Assembly (NCBI RefSeq): GCF_003123725.1
Contig: NZ_QETA01000001.1
Coordinates: 248,001 to 312,000 of the forward strand
Length of the DNA: 64,000 nt
Direction of reading: 5' to 3'
Origin: Corticimicrobacter populi
Lineage (GTDB): Bacteria; Pseudomonadota; Gammaproteobacteria; Burkholderiales; Burkholderiaceae_B
Shown in pieces: positions 7,671-17,802 of the stretch; position 1 is the first letter of the stretch, and every line of letters begins with the position of its first letter. The notes below the pieces were generated by a model that did not search any database, was not told the origin of the DNA, and saw only the letters and a program-made list of their open reading frames with translations. The translations under genes were made by a program, and so were the position numbers.

Positions 7671-9839
7671 ATGTTCAACAAAGTGAGCAAATCGTTCCAG
7701 TACGGCCAGCACACTGTGGTGCTGGAAACGGGCGAGATCGCCCGCCAGGCTTCCGGTGCCGTCAAGGTGTCGATCGAAGACACCGTCGTGCTGGCAACCG
7801 TTGTGGCCCGCAAGACGGCCAAGCCCGGCCAGGACTTCTTCCCGCTGACCGTTGACTACATCGAGAAGACCTATGCCGCCGGCCGTATTCCCGGCGGTTT
7901 CTTCAAGCGCGAAGGCAAGCCTTCCGAAAAGGAAACCCTGACCTCGCGCCTGATCGACCGTCCGCTGCGTCCGCTGTTTCCCGAAGGTTTCTACAACGAA
8001 GTCCAGGTCGTGATCCACACGCTGTCGGTCGATCCCGAGATTGATCCCGACATCGCTGCCATGATCGGCTCGTCGGCTGCGCTGGCCATTTCCGGTATCC
8101 CCTTCAATGGCCCGATCGGTGCGGCCCGCGTTGGCTACATCGATGGCCAGTATGTGCTCAATCCCACTGCCAGCCAGCTCAAGGGCTCGCAGATGGATCT
8201 GGTCGTCGCCGGTACCGACAATGCCGTGCTGATGGTCGAATCCGAAGCCAAGCAACTGTCCGAAGAAGTGATGCTGGGTGGCGTGGTGTTCGGTCACGAG
8301 CAACTGCAGCAAGTCATCCAGGCCATCCGTGACCTGACCGCCGAAGCCGGCAAGCCGGCCTGGGACTGGCAGCCTGCAGCGCGCAACGAAGCGCTGATTG
8401 CCTCTGTTTCGGCTACGGCACAAAGTGGCCTGCAGGCCGCCTACCAGATCCGCGAAAAGCAGGCCCGTACGGCCCAGCTGTCGCAGGTCTATGCCGAAGT
8501 GCATGCCAAGCTGGCTGCCGATGCCGAAGCGCAAGGTCAGTCCGCACCGGATTCGGTCGAAGTCGACAACATCCTGTTCGACCTGGAATCGCGCATCGTG
8601 CGTGGCCAGATCCTCAACGGCGAGCCCCGGATCGATGGCCGCGATACCCGCACCGTGCGTCCGATCAGCGTGCGCCTGGGCGTGCTGCCGCGCGCGCACG
8701 GCAGTGCCCTGTTCACCCGTGGCGAAACCCAGGCACTGGTTGTGGCCACGCTGGGTACCAAGCAGGATGAGCAGATCATCGATGCGCTGATGGGCGAGTA
8801 CCGCGACCGTTTCATGCTCCACTACAACATGCCGCCGTTCGCCACGGGCGAAACCGGCCGCATCGGCGTGCCCAAGCGTCGCGAAATCGGCCACGGCCGC
8901 CTCGCCAAGCGTGCCCTGGTACACCTGTTGCCCGAGGCGCAGGATTTCCAGTACACCATCCGTCTGGTGTCCGAGATCACCGAGTCCAATGGCTCGTCGT
9001 CGATGGCGTCGGTCTGCGGTGGTTCGCTGGCCATGATGGATGCCGGCGTGCCGGTGGGCGATCACGTGGCCGGCGTGGCCATGGGCCTGATCAAGGAAGA
9101 CAGCAAGTTTGCCGTGCTGACCGACATCCTGGGTGATGAGGATCACCTGGGTGACATGGACTTCAAGGTGGCCGGTACCGAAAACGGTATCACCGCGCTG
9201 CAGATGGACATCAAGATCCAGGGCATTACCAAGGAAATCATGCAGGTTGCGCTGGCCCAGGCTCGCGAAGGCCGTCTGCACATCCTCGGCAAGATGCGCG
9301 ATGCGCTGGGCGAGTCGCGCCAGGAGCTGTCGGCATTTGCCCCGCGCATGCTGACCATGAAGATCAACCCCGAAAAGATCCGTGACGTGATCGGCAAGGG
9401 CGGTGCCACCATCCGTGCGCTGACCGAAGAAACCGGTGCACAGATCGATATCTCCGACGATGGCACCATCGTGATCTCCAGCGTGGATCTGGAGCGCGCC
9501 AAGGACGCCGAGCGTCGCATCGCCGAACTGACGGCCGATGTCGAGGTGGGTCAGGTCTACGAAGGTACGGTGCTGCGTCTGCTGGACTTCGGCGGCATTG
9601 TGCAGGTCCTGCCGGGTCGTGATGGTCTGCTGCATATCTCCGAGATTGCCAACTACCGCATCGCCAACATCAACGATGTGCTCAAGGTCGGTCAGCACGT
9701 TCGCGTCAAGGTCATCGAGGCGGATGACAAGGGCCGTCTGCGCCTGTCGGTCAAGGCCATCGGTGGCATCGAACAGCAGGGCGGTCCGGCAGCGCCGGGT
9801 GCCGAACCGGCTGCCGCCGCAGACAACACGGCCGAGTAA
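7671..9839 (+). CDS. pnp: Polyribonucleotide nucleotidyltransferase (PNPase)
   Basis: PNPase is a trimeric phosphorolytic 3'-5' exoribonuclease and degradosome partner. The 722-residue product has two RNase PH domains (about 10-220 and 310-545), a KH domain (about 555-615, with [19 protein letters not shown]) and an S1 domain (about 620-690). The ATG at 7671 is preceded by AAGGAAAAA; the frame is open upstream to 7620, within the leader hairpin, but that is not a plausible start. The tail after the S1 domain is Ala/Pro-rich. Confidence 0.97.
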   Translation: MFNKVSKSFQYGQHTVVLETGEIARQASGAVKVSIEDTVVLATVVARKTAKPGQDFFPLTVDYIEKTYAAGRIPGGFFKREGKPSEKETLTSRLIDRPLRPLFPEGFYNEVQVVIHTLSVDPEIDPDIAAMIGSSAALAISGIPFNGPIGAARVGYIDGQYVLNPTASQLKGSQMDLVVAGTDNAVLMVESEAKQLSEEVMLGGVVFGHEQLQQVIQAIRDLTAEAGKPAWDWQPAARNEALIASVSATAQSGLQAAYQIREKQARTAQLSQVYAEVHAKLAADAEAQGQSAPDSVEVDNILFDLESRIVRGQILNGEPRIDGRDTRTVRPISVRLGVLPRAHGSALFTRGETQALVVATLGTKQDEQIIDALMGEYRDRFMLHYNMPPFATGETGRIGVPKRREIGHGRLAKRALVHLLPEAQDFQYTIRLVSEITESNGSSSMASVCGGSLAMMDAGVPVGDHVAGVAMGLIKEDSKFAVLTDILGDEDHLGDMDFKVAGTENGITALQMDIKIQGITKEIMQVALAQAREGRLHILGKMRDALGESRQELSAFAPRMLTMKINPEKIRDVIGKGGATIRALTEETGAQIDISDDGTIVISSVDLERAKDAERRIAELTADVEVGQVYEGTVLRLLDFGGIVQVLPGRDGLLHISEIANYRIANINDVLKVGQHVRVKVIEADDKGRLRLSVKAIGGIEQQGGPAAPGAEPAAAADNTAE

Positions 9840-9891
9840 TCGGCCTGCACATACCCGCTGACCTCTGTCTGCGGGTATGCTCAAGTAGCAT

Positions 9892-9917
9892 AATGGCACC
9901 TCTGGGTGCCATTTTTT
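9892..9917 (+). terminator. Terminator after pnp
   Basis: AATGGCACC pairs with GGTGCCATT around a four-base loop, followed by a short T-run. A second hairpin (CATACCCGC/GCGGGTATG) lies just upstream at about 9850-9879. Confidence 0.75.
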
Positions 9918-10013
9918 GTCTGGGGCCACCCCAAGACAAAAAGCCCCCTTGGGAGGGGTAGCGCCGGCGCGTGGCGACTAGCGTGGGGGCATTTTTCATT
10001 TCAAGGATTCGGG

Positions 10014-11231
10014 ATGATCGATCTGGATGCAGTCAGGCTGGCCAAGGCAAATATCGGCGGTCAGGTGCAGAATACGCCGTTCGTGCTGTCGCGCACGCTG
10101 TCCGACATTGTCGGTGCCGAGCTTTGGCTCAAATTCGAAAACCTGCAGTTCACGGCTTCGTTCAAGGAGCGCGGTGCCCTGAACCGGATGCTGGCGCTGA
10201 CAGAGTCCGAGCGGCAGCAGGGGGTGATCGCCGTGTCGGCCGGGAATCATGCCCAGGGTGTGGCTTACCACGCACAACGCATGAATGTGCCGGCGGTGAT
10301 CGTGATGCCCCGCTTCACACCGACCGTCAAGGTGGCCAATACGCGCCGCTTCGGTGCCGAGGTTGTCCTGCATGGCGAGACGTTCGATGACGCCAAGGCG
10401 CATGGCGAGTGGCTGGCGCGTGAACGCGGCCTGATCATGATCCATCCCTATGACGATGCACTTGTCATGGCGGGGCAGGGCACGGTCGCGCTGGAAATGC
10501 TGGACGTTCAGCCGGCCCTGGATATGCTGGTCGTCCCGATCGGTGGTGGTGGCCTGATCTCGGGTATTGCGGCAGCGGCCAAGGGATTGCGGCCTGATAT
10601 TCAGGTAATCGGCGTCCAGACTGAACGCTTCCCGGCGATGTTTTCCGCGATCACGGGCCAAGTGCGGGAGTCGGGCCACTATACGATTGCCGAGGGAATT
10701 GCGGTCAAGTCGCCAGGCGATTTGACCCGCGAGGTTGTGGCCCGGCATGTGGATCGCATTGAACTGGTCGATGAAAGCGATATCGAGCATGCCATTGTCA
10801 TGCTGCTCGAAATCGAAAAGACTGTCGTCGAAGGGGCGGGGGCTGCCGGCCTGGCGGCCTTGCTGCGCGCGCGCAAGGACGGGCGCATGGATTATCGCGG
10901 ACGCCGCATCGGGCTGGTGCTGACAGGAGGCAATATCGACCCCCTGATGCTGGCTGATCTGATCGAACGCGGCATGGTGCGGGCCGGCCGCCTGGCACGC
11001 ATCCGGGTCAAGTTGCGTGATCTGCCGGGGGCGCTGTCACGTGCCACGCAATTGATTGCCGATGCCCATGCCAACGTGACCGAAGTGCATCACCAGCGCG
11101 CCTTCACGGCATTGCCGGTGCAGGATGTCGAGGTCGATTTCGTGATCCAGACTCGCGATCATGCGCATGTGCAGGATGTGATTGCACGCCTCAATGCGGC
11201 CGGATTCCTGGCAGGTGATCATGGTCATTGA
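10014..11231 (+). CDS. ilvA: Threonine dehydratase (threonine ammonia-lyase)
   Basis: The PLP enzyme converts threonine to 2-oxobutanoate and ammonia. Of 405 residues, K51 in TASFKERGALNR is the PLP lysine, and GGGGLISG near 180 is the phosphate-binding loop. The C-terminal ~75 residues form an ACT domain (RIRVKLRDLPGALSRATQLI...). This short form with one ACT domain resembles catabolic-type or single-ACT dehydratases rather than the longer two-ACT IlvA, so the symbol is tentative. The ATG at 10014 follows AAGGA; the frame is open upstream to 9906 without support. Confidence 0.88.
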   Translation: MIDLDAVRLAKANIGGQVQNTPFVLSRTLSDIVGAELWLKFENLQFTASFKERGALNRMLALTESERQQGVIAVSAGNHAQGVAYHAQRMNVPAVIVMPRFTPTVKVANTRRFGAEVVLHGETFDDAKAHGEWLARERGLIMIHPYDDALVMAGQGTVALEMLDVQPALDMLVVPIGGGGLISGIAAAAKGLRPDIQVIGVQTERFPAMFSAITGQVRESGHYTIAEGIAVKSPGDLTREVVARHVDRIELVDESDIEHAIVMLLEIEKTVVEGAGAAGLAALLRARKDGRMDYRGRRIGLVLTGGNIDPLMLADLIERGMVRAGRLARIRVKLRDLPGALSRATQLIADAHANVTEVHHQRAFTALPVQDVEVDFVIQTRDHAHVQDVIARLNAAGFLAGDHGH

Positions 11232-11336
11232 GCGTTTCTTGAGATAACTGTGGTTTGCTTGGCATCACGAAAATCGGAAAGCTTCTCATGCTGTATTTTT
11301 TTGATTATGCTTTGCGTTTTCATTTGATGCTGAGCG

Positions 11337-11852
11337 ATGTCGGAGCCTTCTGCCGATCCCAAGTCCGCTGTACGGACGTTGTACCTGGACCATCACGGCT
11401 GGCTGCTGTCCCGCTTGCGCAGGCGTACGCGCAATCATGCCGATGCTGAAGACCTCACGGCAGACACGTTCGTCGAAATCGTCCGTTCGCGTGTCGATCC
11501 TCTGTCGCTCGGCGAGCCCCGGGCATTCCTGACCACGATCGCACAGCGCCTGCTGTATCGCTTCCAGCGCCGTGCCGCGCTTGAGCGGGCCTATCTCGAA
11601 CGTCTGGCGCTGTTGCCCGAAGCATTGGCACCTTCTCCCGAAGATCAGTTCCTGGTGATGGAAGCGATTCGCCTGCTGGACGATGCGCTGTCAACGCTGA
11701 CGGTAGAGGCCCGTACGGCCTTTTTGTGCAATCAGCTTGATGGCATGAACCACGAAGAGATTGCCGCCTGCCTCAATGTATCCGTGCGCACGGTCGGTCG
11801 CTATATCCGGCTGGCCATGACTTGCTGCTATCTGGCGGAGTGGGATACATGA
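11337..11852 (+). CDS. ECF sigma factor, FecI-like
   Basis: The 171-residue product has sigma region 2 (NHADAEDLTADTFVEIVRSR, about 32-51) and region 4 (LTVEARTAFLCNQLDGMNHEEIAACLNVSVRTVGRYI, about 119-155). It is typical of the FecI group, which transcribes iron-siderophore receptor genes when released by a FecR-type regulator. It overlaps the next gene by ATGA, and a receptor gene follows. The 105-base upstream gap is A+T-rich; no Fur box was confirmed. Confidence 0.9.
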   Translation: MSEPSADPKSAVRTLYLDHHGWLLSRLRRRTRNHADAEDLTADTFVEIVRSRVDPLSLGEPRAFLTTIAQRLLYRFQRRAALERAYLERLALLPEALAPSPEDQFLVMEAIRLLDDALSTLTVEARTAFLCNQLDGMNHEEIAACLNVSVRTVGRYIRLAMTCCYLAEWDT

Positions 11853-12859
11853 CGAATACCACTCGGCTGGAGCGTGCCATCCACGAAGCCATTGACTGGG
11901 CGGTTCGCCTGCAAAGCCAGGGTGCCGGAAAAATGCCGGACCCTGTGCAACAGGCCGATTTCGAACGCTGGCTGGTCCAGGACCCTGATCATGCCGATGC
12001 CTGGGCACGCCTGCAGACGCGCCTTGAGATTGCTGCTGCAGTCCGAACGGTGGACCGGCGTGCCGCCGGTCAGGCCCGGCAGGTTCGCGAGCTGCTGACA
12101 CAGCCACGACGTCGCGGAACGCTCAAGAACTTGCTCGGGTTGGGACTGGGCGCGGGGGCGGCGGCATTGCTGGTCAGGGAAGGCGTTCAATGGTCCAGAC
12201 CCATGCTCGCCGACTTGCAAACCGGGACAGGACAACGATTGCAACGACAACTGGTCGATGGCAGCACGCTTTATCTCAATGCTGCATCTGCTGTCGATCT
12301 GGCATTCGATGCTGAGCAACGGCTGCTGACGCTGCATGACGGTGAGTTGCTGGTGCAGGTGGCTTCCGATCCGGGCAGGCCATTTGTCGTCCGTACTGCA
12401 CAAGGTCAGGTGCGGGCGCTGGGCACGCGTTTCCTGGTGCGTTGCGATCCTGGCAGCGGGCGTACCTGGGTGAGTGTGCTGGAACATGCGGTGCAAGCCT
12501 CTGCCGGTCAGGCAGCAGGGATGAGCGCAGATGCGTCGCTACGGCTTGAAGCGGGCAACCAGGCCTGGATCGATGTCGATGGTGTGCATCGGGTGGGGGC
12601 TCAGTCTGCGAGTATCGACCCGGATGCCTGGCTACAGGGTCGCCTGGCCGTGCTGGATGCTCCCTTGTCTGATGTGCTGGATCGTTTGCGACCCTATCGC
12701 AGCGGCATAATCCGGATGGATCCTGCCGTGGCTGACCTGCGCGTGCAGGGCGTGTTTTCACTGGACGATACCGACCGGACGCTGCGAGCTCTGGCCGAGA
12801 CGCAGCCTCTGCGTATCGATTACTACAGCCGCTGGATTGTCATGGTGCGGCCTCGTTGA
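11849..12859 (+). CDS. FecR-type anti-sigma / sigma regulator
   Basis: FecR proteins span the inner membrane and relay the signal from a TonB-dependent receptor to the ECF sigma factor. The 336-residue product has the N-terminal cytoplasmic domain with the W-rich pattern FERWLVQDPDHADAWARL (about 39-56), a membrane segment near 95-115 (LGLGLGAGAAALLV), the periplasmic FecR domain (about 120-235) and a C-terminal STN-like segment (DAPLSDVLDRLRPYRSGII...). The ATG at 11849 overlaps the sigma gene stop. Confidence 0.9.
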   Translation: MTNTTRLERAIHEAIDWAVRLQSQGAGKMPDPVQQADFERWLVQDPDHADAWARLQTRLEIAAAVRTVDRRAAGQARQVRELLTQPRRRGTLKNLLGLGLGAGAAALLVREGVQWSRPMLADLQTGTGQRLQRQLVDGSTLYLNAASAVDLAFDAEQRLLTLHDGELLVQVASDPGRPFVVRTAQGQVRALGTRFLVRCDPGSGRTWVSVLEHAVQASAGQAAGMSADASLRLEAGNQAWIDVDGVHRVGAQSASIDPDAWLQGRLAVLDAPLSDVLDRLRPYRSGIIRMDPAVADLRVQGVFSLDDTDRTLRALAETQPLRIDYYSRWIVMVRPR

Positions 12860-12974
12860 TGTCTGCATGACGTGCCGAGGCCAGCGGGCAATTTGTAACT
12901 GCGTGTCCGATGGTGTTGGTGTCAATGCACATACCTCCTGAACACAACACGAAATACCTATCAGGAGCGTTTCA

Positions 12975-15441
12975 ATGAGCAAGCAGTACATGCCGTTTCG
13001 TCCAGGCATCCTGGCGGCAGCCATTTCCCTGGCGCTGTGCATACCCACTTTCTGGCACCAGGAGGTCAGGGCGGAGCAGGGCAGTGCGGAGATTCAGGCA
13101 TTCGACCTGCCGGCAGCGCCACTGGCCGAAACTCTCAATGCCATTGCCGCCCGCAGCGACCGCCTGATTTCTGTTGCCCCCTCGTTGACGCGAGGTCTGC
13201 AGGCACCTGCAGTGCGTGGTGACCTGACGGCCGAGCAGGCTGTCCGGCAGGCGCTGGCAGGCAGCGGGTTGGTGCTGCGTGTGACGGCAAGCGGTGTGCT
13301 GACATTGGAGCGTGCGCCTGCTGCAGATTCAGGCCCTGGAGGCTGTCACGGTGCGTGGCGCTTCTGATGCGGCCACCGAAGGCAGCGGCAGTTATGCCGT
13401 GGCGGGTGTGTCGCGTACGGCCACGCGCCTGCCGATGACGCTGCGCGAAACGCCACAGAGCATCAGTGTGGTGACACGCCAGCGTATCGAGGACGAAGGA
13501 CTCAACAGCGTCGAGGCGGTGTTGAACCAGACACCGGGTATTTCGATAGAGAATGTCGGTGCAAGCCGCTATACGATCTATTCGCGTGGTTATGCCATCG
13601 ACAATTTCCAGCTCGATGGCATCGTGACGGCCATGGATATCGTGTCGCAGAATATCCCCCAGAGCCAGTCGGACATGGCCATCTATGATCGGGTCGAAGT
13701 CTTGCGCGGTGCGGCCGGCCTGATGACCGGGGCAGGGGACCCGTCCGGGACGTTGAATCTGGTCCGCAAGAAACCCACGCATGAATTCCAGGGGCATGTT
13801 GCTGTCAGTGGCGGTACATGGGACCGCTACCGCGCCGAACTGGATCTGTCCGGGCCGCTGGCCGCCAATGGCCGCCTGAGAGGCAGGGTCGTGGGAGCCC
13901 ATGAGGAAGGCAATACCCATATCGACTACTACAGTCAGAACAAGACGGTGCTGTATGGCGTGCTGGAGGCGGATGCCACCGACAGTACGCTGGTCACGCT
14001 GGGGGTGGATTACCAACATACCAATCCACGCGGCCAGTCCTCTACCGGATTGCCTCTGTTCTACAACGATGGCTCGCAGACTGATTTCGATGCCTCGGAC
14101 AATGCAGCGGCACGCTGGAACCGTAACGAAATGAGGGTCTACAACACGTTCCTGAGCGTGGAGCAGCAATTGCCTGCAGACTGGACTTTCAAGGTGTCGG
14201 CCAATCATCTTGAAGGCACGCGCAAGTTCTCCGGCGGAGATGCCAGTTGGGGATTCCCTGACAGGCATACGGGGGATGGCGTGCGTTTGTATGGTGGGCT
14301 TGGGCGTGCTGTCCAGCGCCAGACCGGAATCGATTTGCAGTTTCAGGGGCCGTTTGAACTATGGGGGCGACGCCATGATGCCGTGCTTGGGTTCAACTGG
14401 TCAGAATACGAAAATGATCATGAGCCCATGAACGATGATATGGAAGGGCGTGATGTCAATCTCTACCATTGGCACAATGACACACTGTCATCGGTCGTGG
14501 ATGGGAAGCTGATGGACTACGACGGCTGGCAGAAACAGCGTGGTGCCTATGCTGCCCTGCGCCTGAGGCCGCGCGATGATCTGGCGGTGATCGTGGGCGC
14601 ACGTCTCAGCCGCTACGACTACCAATTGTCGCAGATCTATGCCAGCCCGGCCCTGGCACGTTTCAACAAAGTTACCCGCATGCATGAATCCGGCGTGGTG
14701 ACGCCCTATGCTGGCATTGTCTACGATCTTGACGATACGCATTCGGTCTATGCCAGCTACACCAGTATTTTCAAGCCGCAGAGCCAGCGCGACAGCAGCG
14801 GGGCCGTACTTGACCCGCGCAAGGGAGACAATTTTGAAATCGGTCTCAAAAGTGAATTCCTGGAGGGGCGGCTCAACAGCGCGATTGCGCTCTACCAGAT
14901 CCGGCAGGACAATCTGGCCGAGCTCGATCCGGGACAGACCGTGCCGGGGACTTCACCGGTGGAAGCCGCCTATCGTGCGGTCAAGGGTGCGAAGACCACG
15001 GGTCTGGACATGGAACTGGCGGGTGAGGTCCTGCCTGGCTGGCAACTGGGGTTGAGTTACAACTATGCCCTGTCCAGGAATGCCGATGGCGAACAGATCC
15101 GCACGATTTTCCCGCGCCACATGGCCAAGCTGTGGACGACTTACAGGTTGCCGGGTGATCTGAACCGACTGACGCTGGGCGGCGGCATCAATTGGCAGAG
15201 TCGCATTCACTACAGTGCCACGACATGGGATTTGCCTGGTGTTGTGTTGCAGGGTCAGCAGTCGGCATATGCCGTGGTGAACCTGATGACGCGCTATGAT
15301 TTCAGTCATCAGTTGTCGGCCACGTTGAATATCAATAACGTGTTCGACAGAAAATACCTGCAGGGTCTGGACCAGACCTTCCATACCGGACTGTACGCAC
15401 CGACGCGCAATGCCATGCTGACACTGCGCTATCAGTTCTGA
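12975..15441 (+). pseudogene. TonB-dependent siderophore receptor with STN domain, split by a frameshift
   Basis: The first frame (12975-13367, 130 aa, ribosome site CAGGAG) encodes a signal-peptide-like segment and an STN signalling domain (FDLPAAPLAETLNAIAARSDRLI...). The plug and 22-strand barrel continue in the next frame to 15441, including the TonB-box-like EAVTV, plug motifs ETPQSISVVTRQRIEDEG and RVEVLRGAAGLMTGAGDPSG, and a C-terminal YQF. Removing one T of the TT at 13328-13329 would join ...ERAPAADQALEAVTV..., which reads naturally. The gene follows the sigma/FecR pair as in fec, hur and fpv systems, so it would be their cognate receptor. Either the receptor is broken in this strain or one base is wrong in the sequence. 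Confidence 0.85.
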
Positions 15442-15445
15442 TGTG

Positions 15446-15471
15446 GAACAGGCCCCTTGCGGGGCCTGTTC
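15446..15471. terminator. Strong terminator between converging receptor and oxidase genes
   Basis: GAACAGGCCCC pairs with GGGGCCTGTTC, 11 bp with a four-base loop. It lies five bases past the receptor stop and 15 bases before the 3' end of the opposing oxidase gene. A T-run follows on the plus strand a few bases later (15481-15487). Confidence 0.75.
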
Positions 15472-15485
15472 GAGTGGGACTGTTT

Positions 15486-16922
15486 TTACAGTACCTTGCC
15501 AGGATTCATGATGCCGTGTGGATCGAGTGCCTGCTTGATCTGCCGCATCAGCTTGAGGGCCAGCGGATCCTTGTATTCCAGGAAGGCATGGCGCTTGAGC
15601 TGGCCGATTCCGTGCTCGGCGCTGATGCTGCCGCCGTGCCTGATCACTTCGTCGTAGACTGCCTCGGTCAGGGCATCTCCCTCATCGGAAGCCCAACTGG
15701 TGGCGGCACCTTCCGGGCGAGACAGGTTGTAGTGCAGGTTGCCGTCACCGAAGTGGCCGAATACGAACAGGCGCGTGCCGGGACGGGTCGCCTCGACCCG
15801 TTGGGCGGCGGATGCCATGAAATCCGGGATCTGACCGATGGGCAGCGAGATATCGTGCTTGAGGTGGGGGCCGTCGGCGCGCTGAGCTTCAGAAATCTCT
15901 TCGCGCATGCGCCAGAACTGGGTGGTCTGCGCCAGTGACGTGGAGATCGCTACATCCACGCACAGTTCCTGCTCCAGTGCTTCGCCCAGTGCTTCTTCGA
16001 GCAGTGCCGACAGGCCGGCCTCGTCGGTGGTGTCGCCCAGCTCGATCAGCACGTAGCCTGCGTAGGGCGCATCGAAGGGCGAGCGCATCTGCGGCACGTG
16101 TGTCTGCACCAGCTCCAGGCAATCGTGGGTGAAGTACTCGAAAGCCTGGATGCGCTGGCCACAACTGCGGTACAGCAGGCTGAACAGTTCCAGTGCATGT
16201 TGCGGGTTGTCGATTGCGGCCAGTGCCACGCCGCGTGCCGTGCACTGTGGCAACAGCTTGAGGACTACGCCGGTAATGATGCCCAGCGTACCCTCTGCAC
16301 CGATGAAGAGTTGCTTGAGGTCGTATCCGGTGTTGTCCTTGCGCAGCGTATTCAGCCCGTTCCAGATTTCACCGTCAGGCAGCACGACTTCCAGGCCCAG
16401 GACCAGATCGCGGGTCATGCCGTAGCGCACAACATTGATGCCTCCCGCATTTGTAGCGACGTTGCCACCGATCACGCAGGAGTCCTGTGCCGCCAGGCTC
16501 AGGGGCAGAAAGCGATGTTCGGCCTCGGCGGCACGCTGTAGTTCGCCCAGTATGCAGCCGGCATCGGCCACCATGACGTTGGCCAGCGTGTCGATAGTGC
16601 GGATCTGGTTCATCCGGTCCAGGCTGATAACCACGTTGCGCGGGTCCTGATCCGGGGTGGCGCCACCGCACAGCCCGGTATTGCCGCCACGGGGTGAAAT
16701 GGGTGCACGCAGTTCGTGGCACAGGCGCACGCAATGCGACACTTCTTCGGTATTGCGTGGGCGCAGAACCGCCACGGCCTGACCCAGGTACATGCCGCGC
16801 CAGTCGCGCACGTAGGGCGCGATGTCGTCAGGCTGGGTCAGAAGAATGGACGCGTCGAGTTCGGCACTCAGGCGGGCCAGGATATCTGCGGGTGCCGGCA
16901 GCGGCGTGGAGGAATGCGACAT
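15486..16922 (-). CDS. FAD-linked oxidase, D-2-hydroxyacid dehydrogenase/GlcD type
   Basis: The 478-residue product has the PCMH-type FAD-binding domain (about 45-220: VAVLRPRNTEEVSHCVRLC, ISPRGGNTGLCGGA, GGNVATNAGGINVVRYG). It also has the C-terminal FAD-oxidase domain with FGHFGDGNLHYN and HGGSISAEHGIGQLKR, which hold the metal- and substrate-binding residues. Relatives oxidise D-lactate, D-2-hydroxyglutarate or glycolate; the substrate is not decided here. I chose the ATG at 16922, although the frame opens at a TTG three codons upstream. It is converging with the receptor gene. The 134 bases upstream hold nothing recognisable. Confidence 0.88.
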   Translation of the reverse strand: MSHSSTPLPAPADILARLSAELDASILLTQPDDIAPYVRDWRGMYLGQAVAVLRPRNTEEVSHCVRLCHELRAPISPRGGNTGLCGGATPDQDPRNVVISLDRMNQIRTIDTLANVMVADAGCILGELQRAAEAEHRFLPLSLAAQDSCVIGGNVATNAGGINVVRYGMTRDLVLGLEVVLPDGEIWNGLNTLRKDNTGYDLKQLFIGAEGTLGIITGVVLKLLPQCTARGVALAAIDNPQHALELFSLLYRSCGQRIQAFEYFTHDCLELVQTHVPQMRSPFDAPYAGYVLIELGDTTDEAGLSALLEEALGEALEQELCVDVAISTSLAQTTQFWRMREEISEAQRADGPHLKHDISLPIGQIPDFMASAAQRVEATRPGTRLFVFGHFGDGNLHYNLSRPEGAATSWASDEGDALTEAVYDEVIRHGGSISAEHGIGQLKRHAFLEYKDPLALKLMRQIKQALDPHGIMNPGKVL

Positions 16923-17056
16923 GGCAGGCAATGATCGGTCAGAAAGACGGAAAGCGTGTGCGGGCAGGCTGTTTCGGACACTGTGCCGATACAGGAGGCA
17001 AACGACTATTTTAGCGGTTTGAACAGGGCTTTGCAGTGTTCAGGCCTGGCCCGGAA

Positions 17057-17662
17057 TCAGGGCTGCAGCCTGCCACCCAGCCAGAATAGCCGCTCGCGTT
17101 TCAGAATGGCATGGAGATCGGTGTCTGTGCGGCCCAATGTCAGGGCATCATCGGGGGTCTGCGCCAGTGCCGCGATAATGGCATCGGCATGCGCCGGCCA
17201 GAGGGCTTGCATCAGCATATCCGGTGTCATGGCCCGCAAGCCCAGGCGGCGCAGCTCGGAACGATTGAAATCCTTGAGGTTCCAGGTGATGATCCAGGTC
17301 AGCGTGTCCGTTGTATCGGATTGCTGTTGCAACTGATCCTGGATGTGGCGGGCGGCTGCAATGACATGCCAGTCCTTTGGGTCGCTGTAGTGCAGGCCTG
17401 ATTCCCACTGCGACGGATCGGGGGTCAGGGCCTGTGGAAACTGCTGTTGCATGTCGTCCCAGGCCTGCTCCAGCACCTGCGGTTCGACCTGCCAGATGCG
17501 TGTCGCGTTGCGTCGCCATTCTTCGCCGATGCGAGGACTCCATGCTGGTCGCAGGCAACCGGCATCGGCCAGCCTCAGCAGGAAGGGACGCACGATGCCC
17601 GACATCAATACGCAGGCATCGAGCACACAGACCGGTGGTGTAGTCAGGGACATGGAAAGCAT
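17057..17662 (-). CDS. PIN-domain protein (putative ribonuclease)
   Basis: The 201-residue product begins MLSMSLTTPPVCVLDACVLMSG, with the first PIN acidic residue in VLDACVL, and goes on to EEWRR, SDPKDWHVIAAAR and TWNLKDF, the pattern of PIN-family acidic residues. PIN proteins are Mg-dependent RNases, many of them VapC-type toxins. No typical VapB-like antitoxin abuts it: the next gene upstream is an Xre regulator 140 bases away, separated by a dispersed repeat. The frame is open further upstream (to 17782), but that stretch lies in the repeat and is not convincing. ATG 17653 is an alternative start. Confidence 0.75.
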   Translation of the reverse strand: MLSMSLTTPPVCVLDACVLMSGIVRPFLLRLADAGCLRPAWSPRIGEEWRRNATRIWQVEPQVLEQAWDDMQQQFPQALTPDPSQWESGLHYSDPKDWHVIAAARHIQDQLQQQSDTTDTLTWIITWNLKDFNRSELRRLGLRAMTPDMLMQALWPAHADAIIAALAQTPDDALTLGRTDTDLHAILKRERLFWLGGRLQP

Positions 17663-17747
17663 GGGTGCGCATCTTACAGGACGGTTGCAGGGCTGCGCTT
17701 TTCTTGCGCAGGGAACCGGCAATGCGCATAGCTGTGCCGTTCGCGCC

Positions 17748-17796
17748 ACATGTGCCGGGGTTGTGCCCAGGGTTGTCCACAATGGATGGGGAAAAC
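17748..17796 (-). repeat. Dispersed 49-bp intergenic repeat, copy A (DnaA-box-like core)
   Basis: Read on the minus strand it matches copy B (58236-58284, plus strand) at 44 of 49 positions by eye, from GTTTTCCCCA through TTGTGGA to GGCACATGT. The core TTGTGGACAA differs from a DnaA box by one base. Weaker similarity continues about 23 bp further. Confidence 0.7.
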
Positions 17797-17802
17797 TTCC
17801 CC

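Noticed and set aside
12887-12975. GGCAAT box as a FecI-type promoter of the TonB receptor
   Set aside because: Only a partial match to the -35 of FecI-type promoters is visible and no convincing -10 or Fur box could be fixed by eye.
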